DNA of 32,692 bases from a virus, in the IMG/VR virus record IMGVR_UViG_3300025701_001108, positions 1 to 32,692 of that record; one strand, 5' to 3'. The notes under the pieces are model-generated. The model saw only the letters and a program-made list of their open reading frames with translations. It did not search any database and was not told where the DNA came from. Both the position numbers and the translations under genes were made by a program. Shown piece by piece: positions 30,701 through 32,692 of the stretch; position 1 is the first letter of the stretch; every line of letters begins with the position of its first letter.

Positions 30701-32692
30701 ACTTACCATATCTTTTAAAGCACAAAGGTACCAAGCGTGCATTACATGCATTGATGAGTTGTTATGGGATACCATCTTCATTGTTAACTGTTATGGAATT
30801 TGGTGGCCCGCGAGATACTACTAAAGGAGGAACTACTAAGTTTACTTATGATGATAGAACTGCCTCGATAAACATTAGTGGTTCTTCTAAAATTGAAATT
30901 CCATGGAAATCGTTTGAAGGAGATTTCCCAAATTCAGTAGAAGTACGAGTTAACTCTGAAATAAGACAAGACCAACAAATCATATATGGTTCCGATTGGT
31001 CAGTTGATGTAATTCAAGATACTGGCTCACTTGCAAGATTCCAATTAACAGTTGGTACTGAATCTGCTTCAACGGAACCAATGCCATTCTTTAACGATGA
31101 ATATACTCAAATCGTTGTTAATAGAGAAACTGGTAGTTTAGGTAATAGTGATTTTACACTTTATGCAAAAGAAGGATTCCAAGAAAGAATCAGAAATGAA
31201 GTATTCATAACTTTATCTGCACCGAGTTCTTCATGGGAAAGTGGTACCTCTATTTTTATTGGAGATACAACGTTCACGGGTTCACTTGATGAGATAAGAT
31301 TATGGAATACTGCATTGAATGAATTGGTAATTGAAAATCATACATTATTACCCGATGCAATAAATGGTAATCATTCATCTGCATCTTCTGAAGATTTATT
31401 ATTTAGAAATGATTTTGAATATCCAAAGGATAGAGGAACCTATTCTGATATTAAGAACGTTGCAATAAAACAAACTTATACAACATCTTCTATAGCAAGT
31501 GGGTTTGATTCAATTACCGAATACCCATACAACTATACTCCATATGAAAGAACTGTAACTGCACAAGTTCCTCAAAGTGGATTTAATTATAGTAACAAAG
31601 TTAGATTCGAGAATCAGTACAATTTAGATGGTTCTGAAATTGGAGACGGTGGGATTGGGTTATCATATAGAGATAGAAGTACTCAAAAATCATTTGATCA
31701 ATCACCAATTGATTCAGATAAGTTAGGATTATTCTTTTCTCCAATAAAAGAAATCAATATGGATATTCTACGTTCAGTAGGGCCAATCAATGTTGATGAT
31801 TTTATCGGTAATCCATCTGATGATTATAATGATTCATATACAGATTTAACAACCTTTAGAGAATATTATTTCCAAAGATATAATTTAAACTTTAATGAGT
31901 ATATCCAATTAGTAAGATATATTGATAGAACTTTATTTGACCAATTAGAATCATTAGTACCTGCAAGAGCTAAAGTTGCTAAAGGTTTATTAATTGAACC
32001 ACATATTTTAGAAAGAAGTAAAACTAAATGGAATAGACCGAGTGGTGAAGAAAATTATCACGAAACAACTATTGATACTTCAGAAGATACTATCTTAACA
32101 ACTGAACAAAATACTTTCTTATCTTTAATATCAGCAAGTGAAGATACTAAATTATCAACCGAACAACCATTCTATGATGGATATATTGATACGGAAGAAC
32201 TTAGTATTGTATCTGCATCAATTGATAATTTTGAAGGAACTTATGTAACAACAGATGCATCTAACCAAAGTGGAGTTATAACTCGAAATAGTGGTTCTAC
32301 GATGGGTGGATTTGAAATTAATATCGATGCTAAAATTACAGCATCTCTTAGTTCATTTTACGATTCAACTGATTTTACTCAAGTTGGTGGATTTGGACCT
32401 GATGATTTAGCAGTTGCTGGATTTGGATTATATGGGAGTGGTTCTCACTCAATCAGAACTCGTTTGGATTTAAATGGAAACATTGTTAAAGATAGAGTTA
32501 AGGTATTTAAAGTAAAAGAATCATACGAAGATACCGAACGAGTACAAGTTAGTGGATACCCAACTGGTAGTGGACTTGTAACATATGAAGTAAGAAACGT
32601 AACTCGTTATAAGGATTTTGTTACTATCCTACCATGGGATGGTGCAGATATTGAAGAGGGTGGTAATATCGTAGAGGCAACTCCATTGAATG
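27724..32692 (+). CDS. Giant tail/baseplate protein (partial, more than 1,650 aa)
   Basis: Reading from ATG 27724, I find no in-frame stop to the window edge, giving about 1,656 codons with the 3' end missing. The first third is beta-rich with fibronectin-like stretches. Residues about 985-1030 contain NLPYLLKHKGTKRALHALM and YGIPSSLL followed by EFGG, which resembles tail protein I-type baseplate proteins. About 1050-1215 looks like a LamG/concanavalin-type domain (FTGSLDEIRLWNTALNE). Near 1410-1440, LESLVPARAKVAKGLLIEPHILERSK is typical of large baseplate proteins in Bacteroidota and marine phages. By position it may replace T4 gp7. The LamG-like domain could bind glycans. Domain limits are approximate. 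Confidence 0.82.
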   Translation, partial: MALDPKTKPTTPGKFNGEIRNGWNWIEPSQTWLDFSAFSGTFNPVANLAGAGVTTLGLGSPIGLPDFGIDLNTITETIKRENPNFNINVNAGFGNGPEFRNLNTNQLNTLLNDVQPDNVVKQLSYKLITVVISKSPNRGAFYFDNVEDVRSVLPIQTKNIPARGHKFELKEGNKTHPDIYTIKTNNNVQSIIPMEPTVSLYKNGRVISTIKQSDSGPSTFSIQWDTSLWETPEVIPAEEQAVRNEYKIEIFPDSGQVADLIKYNFDGQTAPVPNDTLISFGPGNFSIEPKNDQIAREWNFEYVLRKNGSKIDTSTASKKSYKLQPNATYALIVNASKAPINNTPPTTFGKPTISTSSNVVSFNLASKRTSLSYSTSNANRVVYTLGNTTRELPANGTLSLTSSDFSKVGQFELYLQPVGNGGSGDVKKVIVNVSNAKSIAGPDITHITYPENIIGEDFKGYDIDFKISWASVNTDWVDVWVGKVSNDTKLYTKRDPQGQLTLNIKDVLTKAGDNLSEDVDVVDFKLLLSPFNDRGDSTFQGKVEEITIRFDKGNLKLRRGNVVRDIREVISKQFDTSILKREDSKYLTHLLHLGEGDNKLISTWGVDTETFSEYKVVDPLTGREEKTKEVKTLVLKLYEPLSKSVQPNQQVWMSKVQSIPLLESITVIDEAVEECVPLQPNFNEKFSDDIGLQIYDDLIASGSTSSTGLVNQFVSGSGFDLKKLDIQFVSESFTYMGSDNTGYIKESTGDTSWYWENFVKYSSAEERVENFIYKVKLIEFYNDRISLVTSGSQYTSSISLFKEKERLDGQISNTINGFDAFEDFLYTSSSINGLTYPKENGTDSLLHSTSSEVIGWYENIISSASNYDYNNKHRLVNNLPLHVQNDDEGQEFVLFFDMLGQHFDTTWVYTKSLAKSKKLEHKYQDGISNEFVYQMLESLGWDADMGVQSQALWQYAYGNWNADRDERGIDETSKSISSGKSNQNEIWRRILNNLPYLLKHKGTKRALHALMSCYGIPSSLLTVMEFGGPRDTTKGGTTKFTYDDRTASINISGSSKIEIPWKSFEGDFPNSVEVRVNSEIRQDQQIIYGSDWSVDVIQDTGSLARFQLTVGTESASTEPMPFFNDEYTQIVVNRETGSLGNSDFTLYAKEGFQERIRNEVFITLSAPSSSWESGTSIFIGDTTFTGSLDEIRLWNTALNELVIENHTLLPDAINGNHSSASSEDLLFRNDFEYPKDRGTYSDIKNVAIKQTYTTSSIASGFDSITEYPYNYTPYERTVTAQVPQSGFNYSNKVRFENQYNLDGSEIGDGGIGLSYRDRSTQKSFDQSPIDSDKLGLFFSPIKEINMDILRSVGPINVDDFIGNPSDDYNDSYTDLTTFREYYFQRYNLNFNEYIQLVRYIDRTLFDQLESLVPARAKVAKGLLIEPHILERSKTKWNRPSGEENYHETTIDTSEDTILTTEQNTFLSLISASEDTKLSTEQPFYDGYIDTEELSIVSASIDNFEGTYVTTDASNQSGVITRNSGSTMGGFEINIDAKITASLSSFYDSTDFTQVGGFGPDDLAVAGFGLYGSGSHSIRTRLDLNGNIVKDRVKVFKVKESYEDTERVQVSGYPTGSGLVTYEVRNVTRYKDFVTILPWDGADIEEGGNIVEATPLN

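Noticed and set aside
1-32692. tRNA genes, rRNA, CRISPR arrays or insertion sequences
   Set aside because: No cloverleaf-like intergenic segment, regularly spaced repeats, or transposase/inverted-repeat pair was seen; intergenic gaps are all under 200 bases.

Overview
The window reads as part of the genome of a T4-like (myovirus) bacteriophage that infects a member of the Bacteroidota, probably a marine flavobacterium. The phage call rests on a left-to-right run of T4-type genes: a UvsW-type helicase, a gp55-like late sigma factor, a lytic transglycosylase, a gp5-like baseplate hub, gp25, gp6 and a giant tail/baseplate protein that runs off the right edge. The host call rests on sequence signals. 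Four upstream regions carry TTTG-N19/20-TAnnTTT(G/A), the Bacteroidota -33/-7 promoter. Most genes lack a clear Shine-Dalgarno and instead have A/T-rich leaders. One secreted protein has a flavobacterial-looking signal peptide ending LFS|QE. The DNA is AT-rich and every gene is on the + strand.

Layout: (1) 1-3115: end of an unknown gene, a four-helix membrane protein with two perfect EF-hand loops, an A-type Fe-S carrier (IscA/ErpA-like), a UV-damage endonuclease behind its own promoter, and two tiny genes. (2) 3118-12314: an accessory block of enzymes that modify small molecules, peptides or proteins, wrapped around the helicase. It holds four 2OG-Fe(II) oxygenase-like proteins, three short sulfotransferase-like proteins, a flavin-dependent halogenase and a small zinc-ribbon protein, mostly translationally coupled. 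It ends with a 650-residue protein containing two tandem Hint (intein/hedgehog-like) domains that flank a six-cysteine segment. (3) 12343-16133: a 44-aa gene, a terminator and two promoters, then a nucleotidyltransferase, a peptide deformylase, small unknowns, a transglycosylase, a membrane/coiled-coil protein and the late sigma factor. (4) 16212-32692: a NodU-type carbamoyltransferase, a secreted protein, a strong terminator, then the baseplate/tail module.

Two observations suggest something undescribed in block 2. First, the four oxygenase-like proteins, three sulfotransferase-like proteins, the halogenase and the zinc-ribbon protein, which have unrelated folds, all end in the same kind of short tail: (N/K/T/S)-(T/K/S)-(L/M)-(L/I/F/M)-COOH. 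Leucine is spelled with different codons, so selection appears to act on the protein. The helicase in their midst lacks the tail. Second, in the Hint protein the degenerate first Hint ends in His-Asn directly before the Cys-rich segment, and the canonical second Hint begins with its catalytic Cys directly after it. Cleavage at both borders would release a roughly 32-residue Cys/Gly/aromatic-rich peptide. A model in which tail-tagged tailoring enzymes assemble on, and modify, a phage protein or peptide is inference, but it is testable.

Two promoter classes are visible. The first is the host-like -33/-7 type. The second is a -10-only motif, TATATTTATA, found 26-39 nt before the start codons of the Hint protein, carbamoyltransferase, secreted protein, first baseplate-region gene and 20694 gene. 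This is the likely late promoter read by the gp55-like sigma factor encoded at 15357.
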